This document shows, one piece after another, positions 13,215-24,937 of a stretch of DNA of 64,000 nt. The first letter of the stretch is position 1. Every line of letters starts with the position of its first letter. The position numbers and the translations under genes are program-made. The stretch is from Halichondria panicea (Eukaryota > Porifera > Demospongiae > Suberitida > Halichondriidae), in NCBI RefSeq assembly GCF_963675165.1, contig NC_087377.1:12014632-12078631 (forward strand), given 5' to 3'. The notes beneath the pieces were generated by a model. It saw only the letters and a program-made list of their open reading frames with translations, searched no databases and was not told the DNA's origin.

Positions 13215-13420
13215 TTCTCCCACGGTTTTCCTGGCTTATGATAGTGTGAGTCCATACATCCTCCCGTTGGGGGCCAGTGATCGAACCACACCAGTATACA
13301 TCTGCTGGTCTGTGTGGGCCGGGTCGTCATGGATATGAGATGCACCACAGTTGATGACAGGTCCAGAATCAATACCAGAGGAGCTGAGGAAGGGGGAGGA
13401 TGAACAGTAGTAAAATAATT
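13215..13420 (-). pseudogene. HEAT-like gene exon copy (CGSLAPKM exon)
   Basis: On the minus strand the piece begins after a pyrimidine-rich CCTCAG acceptor with SSSGID and ends with the GGCMDSHYHK block. The frame between the two is shifted: the CGSLAPKM part is rearranged. The best copy, at 55075-55225, stays open for about 60 residues. Confidence 0.45.
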
Positions 13421-13734
13421 CATATAATTTGCTTCTTAAAACACAATACCGTATAGCGGGTGATTTTCGTGAGGTAAAAATGTTGTTCAACTCGAAAACG
13501 GCGATGTTTATTAGTAAAAATTTCATTTGACTTCACTGCTTGCACTGCATTACATGCGTTCCGGTAAGCCACGCCTAAGTTTTTGAGGGGAAAAATTTCG
13601 TGGAGGTCAGTGTATTCTTGTAGCTTATGCAACAACTAGGGTTTCACAATGTTGTGTGGCCTCTATTAATCAGATTATGGGATACACGTTAAAGTTTGGT
13701 TAAAAATTTGGTTTGAAACAACTAAAATGAAAGG

Positions 13735-13904
13735 TACTGTATAGCAGGTAATTTTCGTTAGTGCAAATTTTCATACAAACTACCATTTGTATTCGTACAG
13801 GGGATGGTGACGTTGAACATAAGAATTATTATTGTGCCAGAAAAAGTTTGCAGTTTTAATTTTCGTCCACTGATACGAAAACCGCTATATACCGCTATAC
13901 GGTA
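13735..13904. mobile_element. MITE with CTGTATAGC/GCTATACGGTA ends
   Basis: About 170 bases. The left end reads TACTGTATAGCAGGTAATTT and the right end is its near complement (CCGCTATACGGTA). The interior shows two face-to-face stretches about ATTCGTA/TACGAA. Related copies are at 572-740, 60754-60918 and 61107-61273. It encodes nothing. Confidence 0.65.
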
Positions 13905-14314
13905 ATCATGGCAGAAGTTATGCTCTATGAAGCATTATGTAGGTGGAATCACAAACATTTCAGTGAATTTTGAAGGACTCGTAAATAAAAAGCCATAATT
14001 ATGATACATGGGGCTAAGGTGTTAGTATTTATGCCAAGTTTCGTTAAAATCTGAGGGGGTGCTCATTTTTTGTGTTGACTTGATAGGAATGTCCCATAAA
14101 CGAAGTAAGTACTCTAAGTGACACAAATTCACACAATGTACATGGTATACAGTGGATTTTTAGTCTAAGCTGAGTGCATGGGTTTGGCTGCATGTGAGTT
14201 GAGGGTGACACTGAATGACACAATAAACATACGTGGGTACAGTAACAATCGTCCTGTATAAGGAAAGTTAGACTTGAGCCTATGTCATGCCATACAGTGC
14301 TACCATATTATTAT

Positions 14315-16628
14315 TACGCAAAGACTCACATTAGATTATGTTGTTCTATTCTCCCTCTGAGGATCATTCTCCCCAGCAGCTGACAGAGTGAGGTGAGACA
14401 GTCCACTCCAGCAGACTGTACCAGGCATTGTCACTGCTCTGTGTGTGTGGTGGAGGGGGGGGGGGGTGCATGTAAATAACTGGAGTATGTAAATCAACAT
14501 TATCAATATTGGAAACAGTGTTTTGGAGCAAACCTATGATATTGAAAGCAATGGCTCCTACACAGTCCCAATAACTCACCAGTCCATAGAAGATACAGCT
14601 CTAGGTGTCTCTTGAACACTCTCTCACCCAGTAACTTGTCAAACACTGGCAACTGTGGACAGAGAAAGAGAGAGAGCAACATTGAACACACTCAAAAAAA
14701 TTAAGAGAAAATTTTAAGGGAACTGGAGGAGGGAAGTTAATCCAGTGTATTATACGTTAGCCTAAATTTACATCATACGCTGTACTCAACACTTTAATTT
14801 GGACACTTGGATCCTTGTGTATCACTATAGTGACCACCACATTTATACCACATGCACATCTACAAAAGCACCCTTATCACACACATCTTTGTACATGATC
14901 AGTACACCTAATCTACACAACATCAACATACCTTTATCCCATACCTCACTACACCCTCAATCACATAGCATACCCACACACAACACACCCTCACCCTTCA
15001 CTCTTCTCCCACAGCTCTCCCAGCTTGTGATAGTGTGAGTCTATACATCCTCCCCTCCTCATTTTGGGGGCCAGTGAATCACACGAGTACACCTACTGGT
15101 ATGGGTTGTCATGGACGATGCACCACCTCAAATACACCCGGTCCAGGATCAATACCAGTGGAGCTGAGGAAGGAGGGGGAAGAACGAATATAATTTGTCA
15201 AATTTGCTTCTTATCAAAGTGTATTGCACAATCTTTCAAACAGCTGTTCAGGTAGTGAAACAGTTGAAAGAGCTTTAAGCGCTCAATGTACAACAGTATT
15301 GATTACGAAGCAGCAGCTTACAAGGTTAGAGAAAGAGATAGAGAAACTTTGAGTGCTGTACAAGTGAAGTACAAGATGGAGATAAGACAAGGAATGTAGT
15401 GGTCACCCACAACTTGATGATCTGTTACAGAATTAGAACACAAAGACAAAACAAAAAAATACACTTCATACTAGCTAAACTGTAACAGGATTATAATATA
15501 CAACCACAGCCAGTTAGGTCCCATAATACAGTGCAGCTAGTATCTTCAAAGGTTTCTTAATGGGGCTTTCATATATACAATCATGTATGCTTGTAGTGTT
15601 GTTTTCACACGGTCAGCTAGTGAATAAAGAGCACGACTATTCTCCACATACAATGAAAAGGTAATAATGAGCTGAGCATGCAAACAATCTTGACAGTATA
15701 CACCTCAAATTATCAGCACCCGGCCTATAGTCTGTACAGTATCTCACCATAGGCTTTGGTGACGCTGGTGAGAGCAGCAGCTGTCCCTTGTATAACTGAG
15801 GGTATGCTGTCTTCAAGATTGGCAAGGAACAGTGGGAACAGTTTATCCAGCTACGATCTGAGGAGAGGGGGAAATACTAAAAGTACAACTGATCAGAATT
15901 AAAAAAATACCAGAAGGCAAGTGCTTAATCCAATTGAAACTGATGGATATTGTCATAAGTATATACACATGTAGTTTAATAGTTAGGGTGTGTAATTCTT
16001 ACCTGCACTCATCTAGGAAGCATCCCAAGAAGTTACCACAGGCCAGACAGGCGGCAAAGGGGTGAGTAAAATAAAGAATAGATGATTTACTTGACTGACA
16101 CTAACCATCTCTCACGGGCTGGCCAGTTATCGTCATGGAAACACTCTAACAGTACACTCTAACAGTACACTCTAACAGTACACCTGCATACAGTCTAAGA
16201 CAATCCTTGCTCACCTGCGTGTGGGGGAGGGTGGATTCCTAAATATGCTTGGGTACAAGTGAGAAATAACGACAAGGTACATGTAGTTCGAGTTTAGGGG
16301 ATATGCAAATCTCAAATCAATCAAACAGCTCGTTATTCAGCCAGAGTTTCATCTAGTGGGGGGGGGGGCTGGGGTGAACCTTACCCCCCAAAATGTGTCT
16401 ATGATGTGATGCACTAGCATGTAATAGGGGGTGTGGTAAACAAATGTGGGAGTGGCCAGACATTTTGCGGCGTGGTAAACCTTCCCCCCCAAACTTTTAA
16501 TCCTAGATGAAACCCTGTCAGCCAGTACGTAGGTTACTCACCTTAGTGCCCAGCTCTGCAGTACAGATGCAGGCTGCCTCTCTCACTGCATGGTTGGCCG
16601 CCTGGCTCTGGGAGATGTAGAAGTCCAC
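14315..16628 (-). pseudogene. HEAT-repeat-like gene, largest exon series
   Basis: Read 5' to 3' on the minus strand, this holds several splice-bounded exons. At 16542-16628 is a clean phase-0 exon (VDFYISQSQ to ICTAELGTK). At about 16003-16050 is a piece reading ACLACGNFLGCF. At 15748-15857 is an exon with FLANLEDSIPSV and TAAALTSVTKAYG. At 15030-15175 is the CGSLAPKM exon. At 14580-14652 is an exon starting LPVFDKLLGERVFKRH, and at 14315-14442 one ending RGRIEQHN. The paired helices with VREAA and SIPSV/QG turns look like HEAT repeats. The 15.75 kb exon has TAG where the 59.8 kb copy has TGG, and the 15.1 kb exon has in-frame stops, so this copy is probably dead. The protein family is conserved-looking but I cannot name it. 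Confidence 0.55.
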
Positions 16629-16629
16629 C

Positions 16630-17570
16630 TGCACACACACACATCAACATCACGACAAGATTGAGACTGCTTTAATATTATACATAGGATACATAGAATT
16701 GCTTCGTTAATATTAAATATTGAACATTGTGAGCTAACCTGCTACTAAATATTGCACTACCAGAATCGATCTTAAAATACAGCTATTTGACCACCAAAGA
16801 GTGTCGCTCTAAACATAATAACTGGTAGATCTGGTAAAGACTAAAGAATGGATAAGCAATAATCACACTGAGTCCAAACAGACGGTAAAGACCCACTATA
16901 CAATAAGTGATATACAGCTTTGGTAAGGTCATACCATTATTTGACAGACATAACTATAGGAGCATGCAGAGCATTTTGGGGCGAGTGTGTATCGGAGTTA
17001 CGTTGTATAATGTATATGATTTCAATGCTAGCCATTTCAATTACAGCAGTATGCTAAAAGAATTGAGTGCACAGCCCAACAGGAGGAGCAAGGTTATCAC
17101 AAGAACTCTTGCTGGATCCAAGTACAAGCAGAACAATAAATTGTTGATGAAAAAACTTCCAAGCATGCCTGTGTGACCTCATGAAATTATTATTGATGAT
17201 AAAAACAATCTTCTACTTACTAGGAGTTCTAGCAAGTCATCTGCTGCAGGTGGCCTCAAGAGTCTTAGTTGTGTCTTGTCTGAGCTTCATTGTAGCTAGC
17301 TATAGTTGTGCCCATGCACAGCAATTCACGTAAAAGTTGGTAAAAGGTCGTGTACAAAAAACAAATATCGTGCCGGTCCATGACAGATAGACACACAGAC
17401 ACACAGACAAAATTGCAACGTTGAGCACTAGGTAGGGACTCGTTTCGCTCGCCCTAATTATTTACCGGTTGAGAGTGTTTCAAAACGAATAGGTGACTGT
17501 TTTTATAGCAGTACTACAATTCCATCAACCACATCATCATATGCACTGATTGCTACTAGCTCACCTGCAA
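16630..17570. other. Gene-free stretch
   Basis: No supported gene. The block ending ACTCGTTTCGCTCGCCCTAA (about 17360-17460) recurs at 19468-19555. An open frame at 16907-17176 has no recognisable domain. Confidence 0.45.
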
Positions 17571-17574
17571 TCTC

Positions 17575-17670
17575 GTAGCTGGTCTTAAGTTCCTTTGCCA
17601 GTTGCTCTTCTCTGATCTTATACTGAGATGATCAGCCAGCTCCCTCCAGGTTGGTTGTCCAGAGCAACTA
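17575..17670 (-). pseudogene. HEAT-like gene exon relic (TWRELADHL block)
   Basis: Minus-strand copy of the exon with WRELADHL- and LAKEL-like helices, with local insertions. It lies upstream, in gene sense, of the exon series at 14.3-16.6 kb, as expected if both belong to one gene copy. Confidence 0.4.
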
Positions 17671-17679
17671 TTCATCATC

Positions 17680-19205
17680 CATTAATCAATCACTTCAGTC
17701 AAGCAATTAGCATTATCATTGCAACATAAATCTTCAATCTAGTGGAGAAAATGAGATATAATTGAGTGGGTAGTATGATTAAAAACAACATAACGGCACA
17801 TGTATCTTATAAAACCATTCAAAGTAGGTAATGAAAAGTCACCACTTTAGGTAAAGACTCTAGAGTGGACAAGTAATAATCACACTGAGCCAAACAACAC
17901 AGACGGTAAAGATCTGCTAGGCAATAAACACTACAACAATAAAAGGTCGTAGCTTTGATAAAGGGTCATACCATTATTTGATGGACATAATTATTACCAA
18001 ATGGCTGGTTAGCAGTGTGGGTAGGTGTGGTTGTCTCTCTTCTGGAGGGAGGTGGACCAGGAACTCCCTCGTAGCTGCAGGGGGGAGGGGATATAACAGG
18101 TGCTGGGTATACATGTCTCAATTTGACACAGTGGAACATCTAGACTAACAGTGACTGTAATAAAGAGGTGGTTGAAGTACATGTTTTGGGGGCTTTGGGC
18201 TGGTCAACCCGGCTGTATGAAAATGGGTGACCACAAAACTGAATGCTGTGAACTTTATCAGAGCATGAAATACACCTCAGCTATACATTATTAAACGTTA
18301 ATGGTACACATCTATGAAACATTGCAAGGCGTGTACATGTGTGTGCGTGGGAGGGGGATTAGTATTAACTCAGTCAATAGATAGGAACGTCAACTTAAAA
18401 ATAAAACCAGGGATGATTCATGCATGCAGGTGAATTTACTGGACATGTACTCTACTGTGGTGCTTACGTAGATGTACGTACGTACATGTATGCTTGAATA
18501 AAAGTTTTTATACAGTCTCACTTACTCATTAGGACTCCAACTTAGAATTTAATTTCCCATCCTGGATTCTCAGAATTTTGATGAGGACAAGCTCTTCATC
18601 CATTATAATGATATAATGTACGTAACAAGAGGCCTAGATTCAAGGCTATAATGATTAACTGATATTAGAGTAAATAATAATGGAGTAAAACGTTACCGAG
18701 GTTAATAGAGTAGGCTACAGAATTTCGTTAGATGTCAATAATCGTTAGTTAAAAGTGCATATAATGCACAAACAAAACGAGATTGATTCTAACTGCCTGC
18801 ACACACCAATAGGTGGCTAAGGGACTACTAACCAGCGAACATTTAGATGGGCCAAGTTACTTCCAGTTGGAGCTGTGATAGCTAGAAAAAACTGTCCAAT
18901 CATTCGATTTTCGGCGAGTGTAATCTATTTCTGTTTTTGGCAGAACTAGAGCTAACTGACACATAGCTACTGGGCTCAATCTAGATAGAATACAGTACAT
19001 GGTGGAGCAATTGCAGAGTCAGTAAACCTGAGCTAGAGTAGTTTGTGCCTGACGAATGTGAAGTGCTGAGTCAGCATACATTCATATATAGTAACACATG
19101 CTTGATCAGATGGTGCAAAATATACATTTTTATCACTGCTTGTTTCCTTAGAATGAGTGTCTGAACATACATTGTGTCTGATTATAGATGCCTTACTCTA
19201 GCTGA
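17680..19205. other. Gene-free stretch
   Basis: No supported gene. The stretch 17830-18260 recurs at 58390-58860 (same orientation, including GTGGTTGTCT and the sequence reading AAGTACATGTTTTGGGGGCT). It is a duplicated intergenic or intronic block. Confidence 0.45.
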
Positions 19206-19214
19206 CTGCATACT

Positions 19215-19290
19215 CACCAGCCTCAGGACTTCCTTTGCCTGTTGCTATTCTCCATCTTACTGAGATGGTCCACTACCTCCCTCAGCTCAA
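19215..19290 (-). pseudogene. HEAT-like gene exon relic (TWRELADHL block)
   Basis: Second nearby copy of the same exon on the minus strand, with the acidic/leucine helices only partly preserved and an in-frame stop near the donor. It is followed by the ACGGTAAAG-family repeat, as elsewhere. Confidence 0.4.
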
Positions 19291-20003
19291 TAGCAGCATA
19301 TCATATCATAGGTACGAGAAACTTTTCCATTGGCACGGTGACAATCCAACAGCTGATGCAAATAAAAAACAAAGGGTAAAGACCCAATACACAATAAACA
19401 TTAACTGAACAAGGGTACTGCAACGGTGGAAGTCGGCAAGGATCATGAGTCCCAAAAGCAAATCATTGTGCCGGTCCATGACATAATTATGGCATACAGA
19501 CAAAATTGCAACGTTGAAGACTAGGTAGGGACTCGCTTCGCTCGCCCCAATAATAATGGGTTGTATAGTAGGTTGCTTACTCCCTTCATGTACTCCAGAT
19601 CTACAGTTTGCAAGCTTGCTAAAATTAATTCCTATAAAATTGGTATCTATGTATCTGTCAGTTTCAACTTTCAACACTGGCATAAATATATAGGTATCAA
19701 TAATATTATTGACAACAAGCGCACAATAATTATTATTAATAAGGCTGATATATCACACAAGTCTTCTTTTGTCAATGATAGTGACCAAATCTTTCATTTT
19801 TAAGGCAAGGTATATCACATCAGTTTGTGGGTGCAAATACAATGACTTCACACCTCACTGCATGACAAGTTCAGTTTGTAATTTGGGAGACCACATTTCT
19901 GGACGATAAGATAAATAAATAGATAGTTGCATGGCTGATTTTCCTAATCCCAAAATAAATGTCATGTCATAAAATAATTATTCATAACACCAAGATAATT
20001 ATA

Positions 20004-20693
20004 TCAAAATGACAAATACCGGGTGGTAAAGTACAGATAATTATAAATAATATTACTAACTTCCAAAGAGACATCTCCTGCCACCAGTCTTAGTCGCATA
20101 GCTGTAAATAAAATTCATGAACGTACATGCATCATGTGATATGAACATTTGGTTTGACTGCATACTTGCGATGTTCTTTACTCTATTCTGTGAGGCTTCC
20201 TTTGCTTTTTTCTATAACATGTTTGCAATCACGTAATTATTATACAGCATTGTCAAGTAATCACTCACCTTTTTTAGTATTAGGGCAATTACACTAATGA
20301 AAGCTAAACCGGCAAGAAAAATTACAATAATGGCGATCCCCCAGTAGCCCAGTGCCTGTAGAAAAGGTGTGCACTATGCATAATCATCAAAAATTGAGAT
20401 TATCTTGTTTGAGCAGTAAAGCTGATACGGTCAACAACTTGGAGGCTGCTATTGACCAGCAGAGAGAACTCAAAGTAGTACGTGGTGTCAGCATTATAAG
20501 TTCTGGTATGTTGAATGGTGTGTCAAGCATTAATGTAATCTCATCCGACAATCCAGTAAATAATGGGTCAGTTGTATAACGCACACTGCAGGTCTGCCCA
20601 CTAGTACTTAGGGCTGTAGATATGCACTCAACCTCAAACTGATTATCGGTAATTAAAAAACAGTCGAGGTGTGAACCGGACTGTATTGTGTAC
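20004..20693 (-). pseudogene. Unassigned single-pass receptor, 3' part
   Basis: Minus-strand exons: an extracellular piece ending near 20390 and starting at 20693; a phase-0 transmembrane exon 20269-20355 (IAIIVIFLAGLAFISVIALI then LKK); an exon 20166-20211 (KEASQNRVKNIA); and a last exon 20101 down to the stop at 20004-20006. The extracellular piece has four cysteines (including VECISTALS and QTCSVRY). Its later part, TTYYFEFSLLVNSS, is in another frame, so a frameshift is likely. The tail ends in tyrosine-rich sequence (YNYL, YFTT, RYLSF). It does not align with receptors A-J. It is called a pseudogene because of the frame break and missing 5' end; an intact distal part with a splice I missed is possible. 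Confidence 0.45.
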
Positions 20694-20850
20694 CTGTGAA
20701 GAATTTTTAACTACTAAGCAAAATATTTTATTCTAAGCACACCGTCCACGAGCATTTTTGATTAGGCACTCAACTATGGCACATCCAGTCAAATCTACAC
20801 TTTAATGGTCACAGATTTCACTGCATGCAAAAATCCCATCACCCACTCAC

Positions 20851-20953
20851 CACTTTGTGGATGCGCTGCTCTACCAGCTGCACTCCCCTGGTCTGTGTGA
20901 CCACCCTCCAGGTCTCCTGAGAGTAGAGCCTCACACCTTCAGCCGCATAATAC
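20851..20953 (-). pseudogene. Single exon, probably of the HEAT-like gene
   Basis: Bounded by a CCCTCAG acceptor and GTGAGT donor on the minus strand; 103 bases, open in one frame. It reads YYAAEGVRLYSQETWRVV and then LVEQRIHKV. It lies upstream, in gene sense, of the other HEAT-like exons. Assignment rests on position and helical character, so it could belong to another gene. Confidence 0.45.
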
Positions 20954-21220
20954 CTGAGGGGGAGGGAGAGATACATAGTGAAATACAGTGGAACAATAAA
21001 CAAAGAACCTTCAGAGAAAAGGGATACTGTACTGATAAGAAAAATGCTTCCGTGTCGTAAATATCAATAAACATAAAAATATAAGTGTCGTACTATAAGA
21101 GAGAGGAGGAACAATATAAGAAGGCTAGGCTTAACCAATTATGATAACGCAGTAATTTAAATAATAGCGAAAAATATTTGGGTTCTATAATAACAGGCCT
21201 ATAAGATGCAAAAATATATT

Positions 21221-21505
21221 GTGTACACTGCATGGCATGTATGGTGATGTTGGTGTGTACACTGCATGGCATGTATGGTGATGTTGGTGTGTACACTGCA
21301 TGTATGGTGGTGATGGTGTGTACACTGTATGGTGATGTTGGTGTGTGTACACTGTGTGGTGATGTTGGTGTGTACACTGTATGGTGGTGATGGTGTGTAC
21401 ACTGTATGGTGATGCTGGTGTGTACACTGTATGGTGATGCTGGTGTGTACACTGTATGGTGGTGATGGTGTGTACACTGTATGGTGATGTTGGTGTGTGT
21501 ACATA
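21221..21505. repeat. Minisatellite upstream of receptor B
   Basis: Tandem units of about 25-30 bases built on GTGTACACTGTATGGTGATG, about ten copies, some with inserted GGTGGTGAT or ATGGC. Long open frames on the minus strand here are only the repeat translated. A second array is at 24086-24518 and a single remnant unit at 34678-34718, each upstream of a receptor gene. Confidence 0.95.
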
Positions 21506-21832
21506 AAAAAGCTGTTTAAGCAAACTAGACGCTATCAAGGACTGCTTTCACTGTAATGAGACAGTGGTTGAAAAATAATAGGTTAAAACTTGTAGGCGAT
21601 TTTCGAAGGCAACAAAAAACACTGTTTTCTAATCGATATAATAATTGCTTTATATATATAGCTTCACGATCATGATGTTATAATAAAGTCATTACGGTAA
21701 CGGTGTATCCGTTTTGCCACTATGTGCGTGCAATGAAGCTCAACGCACGGGATGAATGCTCTCTATTAGCATCTTGTTATAATTATAATTAGTGTCTACA
21801 AAAACTGTATAAGTGAAGCTATATAAATAAAT
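21506..21832. repeat. Duplicated 5' flank of receptor B
   Basis: The block from GCTGTTTAAGCAAACTAGAC onwards recurs upstream of C (24525-24830) and inside an intron of E (36040-36300). It contains CTAATCGATAT, TTCACGATCAT and GCTCAACGCACG words common to all three. It may hold shared promoter or enhancer sequence; no function is shown. Confidence 0.7.
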
Positions 21833-21834
21833 TA

Positions 21835-21853
21835 TCATAAAGGAAGTAAACAA
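21835..21853 (+). promoter_or_regulatory. Conserved TATA-like/GGAAGT element, receptor B
   Basis: ATAAAGGAAGTAAAC lies about 70 bases upstream of the start codon and is kept in B, C, D and E at 60-77 bases from the ATG. It combines a TATAAA-like core (exact in C and D) with an ETS-type GGAA. The promoter role is inferred from conservation and position. Confidence 0.5.
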
Positions 21854-21905
21854 GGCGGTTGTGTAGTCAGCAATCACCCTTCTCACTGTCAAGAAATAAC
21901 TCGAG

Positions 21906-23527
21906 ATGTCACTAATAAAGCTCATTGGAGTTCTTCTGATTTGCTTTCTGGCTGGCTTCAGCACTGGTAAGACTGACTATTTAATTATAGATTTCCTTAC
22001 ATTGCTGCATTTTTTGTAAATCCCAATATTCAGTGAGTGTGGAGAGACCATGTCCAATGGAAACAGTCACTTTCACCTGCACTGCTGTTGGAGATTCCTT
22101 GAGATGGTCACCATCAGATGCAACTCCAATCACTATCCTCTCTTCTACCTCTGGTCTCAATGTACCCCGTAATGCATCAGGTTACACTGTGACACTGATT
22201 GCATTCGATAACGATACACTAACATCTACTCTGTCAAGAACAGCAGAGAATGGGATCACTGTGTTCTGTTTGACTGTGCCTACTCTGACCACAATAGGAT
22301 CTTCAATGATCTGATTGGTTGGTGAGTTGCAGTTAGTATCTCGTCTATTGTCTGTATATATACAATAAGTTATATATAGATCCACCAGGACCACCTTCCA
22401 CCATCAGACACTCCATTTCAAGCAGCTCTGACAATGACATTAGTGTATCTATACAGTGGAACCCTCCTACTGAGACTGGTGGTAGAGATGACCTCACCTA
22501 CACAGTGACCATCTCGGCCCAGCTCTCTGCTACTGTCCTCACATCCACCTTTGTCACTGTGACTGCTCAATACAATGTGGACTACACTGTCAGTGTTGTG
22601 GCTACCAACTGTGCTGGGAGCAGTACAACTGTTGAGTACAACTTTAGGATTGGTGAGTTTTATTTTTGACACACAGTGTCAACTCCTCCTCAGGCAATTA
22701 CTGTCCTGTGTTGACCAACCCCATGAATGGAGTGTTTGGACCAACTACCAGCAGTTTGCCAGGATCCACAGTAACCATCCAGTGTGATGCTGGGTATGTG
22801 TCAGCTGTTATGATGGTGACATGTGAGGGTACACTGATGTGGAATCCAGAACCTGAGGCTATTGAGTGTACATCACTAACCACACCTACTCCCACAACTC
22901 GTGAGTTAAGCTCTCGCTGTATTGATAATTAATGCAATGTTTATTCTGTGTTAATTCTTCATTACACAGTCCCCCCTCAAATGAATTGCACAGCTTCACT
23001 ACCACCACCACGGAATGGCACCATCAGTGGTCATTCAGTACCAGCTATTCCCGGTACGCGAGTGGTCTTTCAGTGTGACAATGGACTGTTCCCTGAGGGT
23101 ATAATGACTGCCACCTGTCTAGCTACAGGAGAGTGGGATAGGAACACGGGGGAGATTGTCTGCAGAGGCAAGCGTATTTATAACTTGAATACACTTGTAA
23201 TCATACTTCTCTCCTGAACCACCTACAGCTGCTCTTTGTAATTACGCCAGCCTATCTGATGGGAGTCGATTTGATGCAGCTGTCTCCATCAGCGTGGTTG
23301 TCACGGCAGTTGTGTTCACCATCATTGGATTATTGATGGGACTCTTGATCATGTATTTGCTCATGCGTAAGAAGGCAGTGTACTCCCCGTCAGCTGAAGG
23401 TCAAGCTAATGTAGGACCCACTGTACCAGCTGGTCCTGTTTATGAAGAGGTGTTACCCAAAGAGGAGATTGAACTGAACACTAACCAGGCTTACGGACCA
23501 TTAGCAATTTCATCAACAGTTAATTAA
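21906..23527 (+). pseudogene. Receptor B: Ig-FN3-CCP x2-TM, ITAM-like tail, one nonsense codon (type Ib)
   Basis: Exons 21906-21966, 22034-22321, 22380-22652, 22694-22900, 22970-23167 and 23229-23527 keep frame throughout (441 codons without the stop). The exception is codon 114, TGA at 22312-22314, where A and D have CGA and E has CGG. A single C-to-T change explains it. Domains: signal peptide 1-20, Ig 21-116, FN3 117-207 (two residues shorter than in A), CCP 208-276 and 277-342, then a TM exon with SLSDGSRFDAA before the helix. The CCP2 donor is a GC (AGAG|GCAAGC). The tail has YEEV and YGPL, but the usual C-terminal GL-stop is replaced by a short extension (AISSTVN). The Ig exon is phase 1-1, so skipping it would restore an open product without Ig. 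It could be a recent null allele rather than an old pseudogene. Confidence 0.75.
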
Positions 23528-24085
23528 TGTAGATGTACATAGCACTATACATCCGTTCATTATCAACAACCTAGCTAAGAACAATGTAAACAATAACATT
23601 GTTCATTAAAAAGCCACTATACATGTATTGTATCAAAATAAGTAATTCAAAGAAGCTATAATAATAATAATATGCAGTTCAATATAATGAAAATGATAAT
23701 AGCATGTGGCATAAAGTTAAAACAATTAGGCAGCTGTATATAATAGTATCTACGCGTACGATGGGGTTTTAGAAGCCTTAGAATCGTAAAGGCACTGCTG
23801 TATATAGTATCCTTAGTGCAGTAAGGGTGGCACAACAAGTGCCTGGGGTGTTTTAAATCCCATAGACACTCAAAAAAGTGTGTCTAACTCATTTAGATAC
23901 TAGTATATATGCATGCGCAATCTCTCTACATGGCTTCTATAGAAACCGTGATAAAAGCAAGCATAAGTGTAAACGCTATGTCAAACCTTCAAAGAAACTC
24001 CCCACACAATCTTAACATGCACAACAAACCAGCCCCTCCCACTCTCTATATATGTAGTACACGATTACCACCTAATAATATAGTA
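23528..24085. other. Gene-free stretch between B and C
   Basis: Probably the 3' UTR of B followed by AT-rich spacer. The words AACAATGTAAACA and TTCATTAAAAAGCC also occur after D, so the 3' flank is shared within subtype Ib. Nothing else seen. Confidence 0.5.
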
Positions 24086-24518
24086 GTATGGTGATGTCGG
24101 TGTGTACACTGTATGGTGATGTTGGTGTGTGTACACTGTATGGTGATGTTGATGTGTGTACATTGTATGGTGATGTTGGTGTATATACTCTGTATGGTGA
24201 TGTTGGTGTGTGTACACTGTATGGTGATGTTAGTGTGTGTACACTGTATGGTGATGTCGGTGTGTACACTGTATGGTGATGTCGGTGTGTGTACACTGTA
24301 TGGTGATGTCGGTGTGTGTACACTGTATGGTGATGTTGGTGTGTGTACACTGTATGGTGATGTTGGTGTGTGTACACTGTATATGGTGATGTTGGTGTGT
24401 GTACACTGTATGTGGTGATGTTGGTGTGTGTACACTGTATGGTGATGTTGGTGTGTGTACACTGTATGGTGATATTGGTGTGTGTACACTGCGGTACAGT
24501 GATGTTGGTGTGTGTACA
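24086..24518. repeat. Minisatellite upstream of receptor C
   Basis: About fifteen tandem units of roughly 27 bases with the core GTGTGTACACTGTATGGTGA and single-base variants (TTGGTG, TCGGTG, TTAGTG). The unit matches the array upstream of B. Open frames in several registers on both strands are repeat artefacts. Confidence 0.95.
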
Positions 24519-24858
24519 CAAAAATGAGCTGTTTAAGCAAACTAGACACTTTCATGGATTGCTTTAACTGCTAATGAGACGATGGTTGAAAAATAACAGG
24601 TTAAAACTTGTAGGCGATCTTCGAAGGCGACAAAAAACACTATTTTCTAATCGATATTATTGTTGCTTTATAGATTCACGATCATTCCTTACAATGATGT
24701 TATAATGAAGTCATTACGGTAAAAAGTTATTGTATCCATTTTGCCGCTATGCGCGTACGCGTGCAATGAAGCTCAATGCACGGGGTGAATGCTCTATCAG
24801 AATCTTGCATTTTCTACGAAAACTGGGAGTGTAATTAAAAGAAGCTATGAATAAATTA

Positions 24859-24880
24859 TTATAAAGGAAGTAAAAACAAG
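24859..24880 (+). promoter_or_regulatory. Conserved TATAAAGGAAGT element, receptor C
   Basis: TATAAAGGAAGTAAA about 77 bases upstream of the ATG, matching the element before B, D and E. It is followed by the shared AAGGCGGTTGTGTAGT stretch seen also before B. Confidence 0.5.
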
Positions 24881-24937
24881 GCGGTTGTGTAGTAACAATC
24901 ACATTGAAACCTTCTCACTGTCAAGAAATAATTAGAG

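Noticed and set aside
17575..17670. Exon reading WRELADHL and LAKELLRL as the end of a Death domain.
   Set aside because: The short helical match is suggestive, but no earlier Death-domain helices were found, and position places it with the HEAT-like exons.
19306..19683. Minus-strand open frame of 125 residues.
   Set aside because: It runs across known dispersed repeats, has no domain, and no neighbouring splice-consistent exon.
21093..21538. Histidine/threonine-rich open frames (HQHHHTVYT type) on the minus strand, also at 24046-24555.
   Set aside because: They are the minisatellite read in several frames on both strands; no start context, splice signal or domain.
22312..22314. TGA in receptor B as recoded or reassigned stop.
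   Set aside because: The other intact receptors end in TGA and have no internal TGA, and the paralogues have arginine here, so a nonsense mutation is simpler.
24086..24518. Regularly spaced repeats as a possible CRISPR array.
   Set aside because: The units are directly contiguous without unique spacers, and the genome is eukaryotic.
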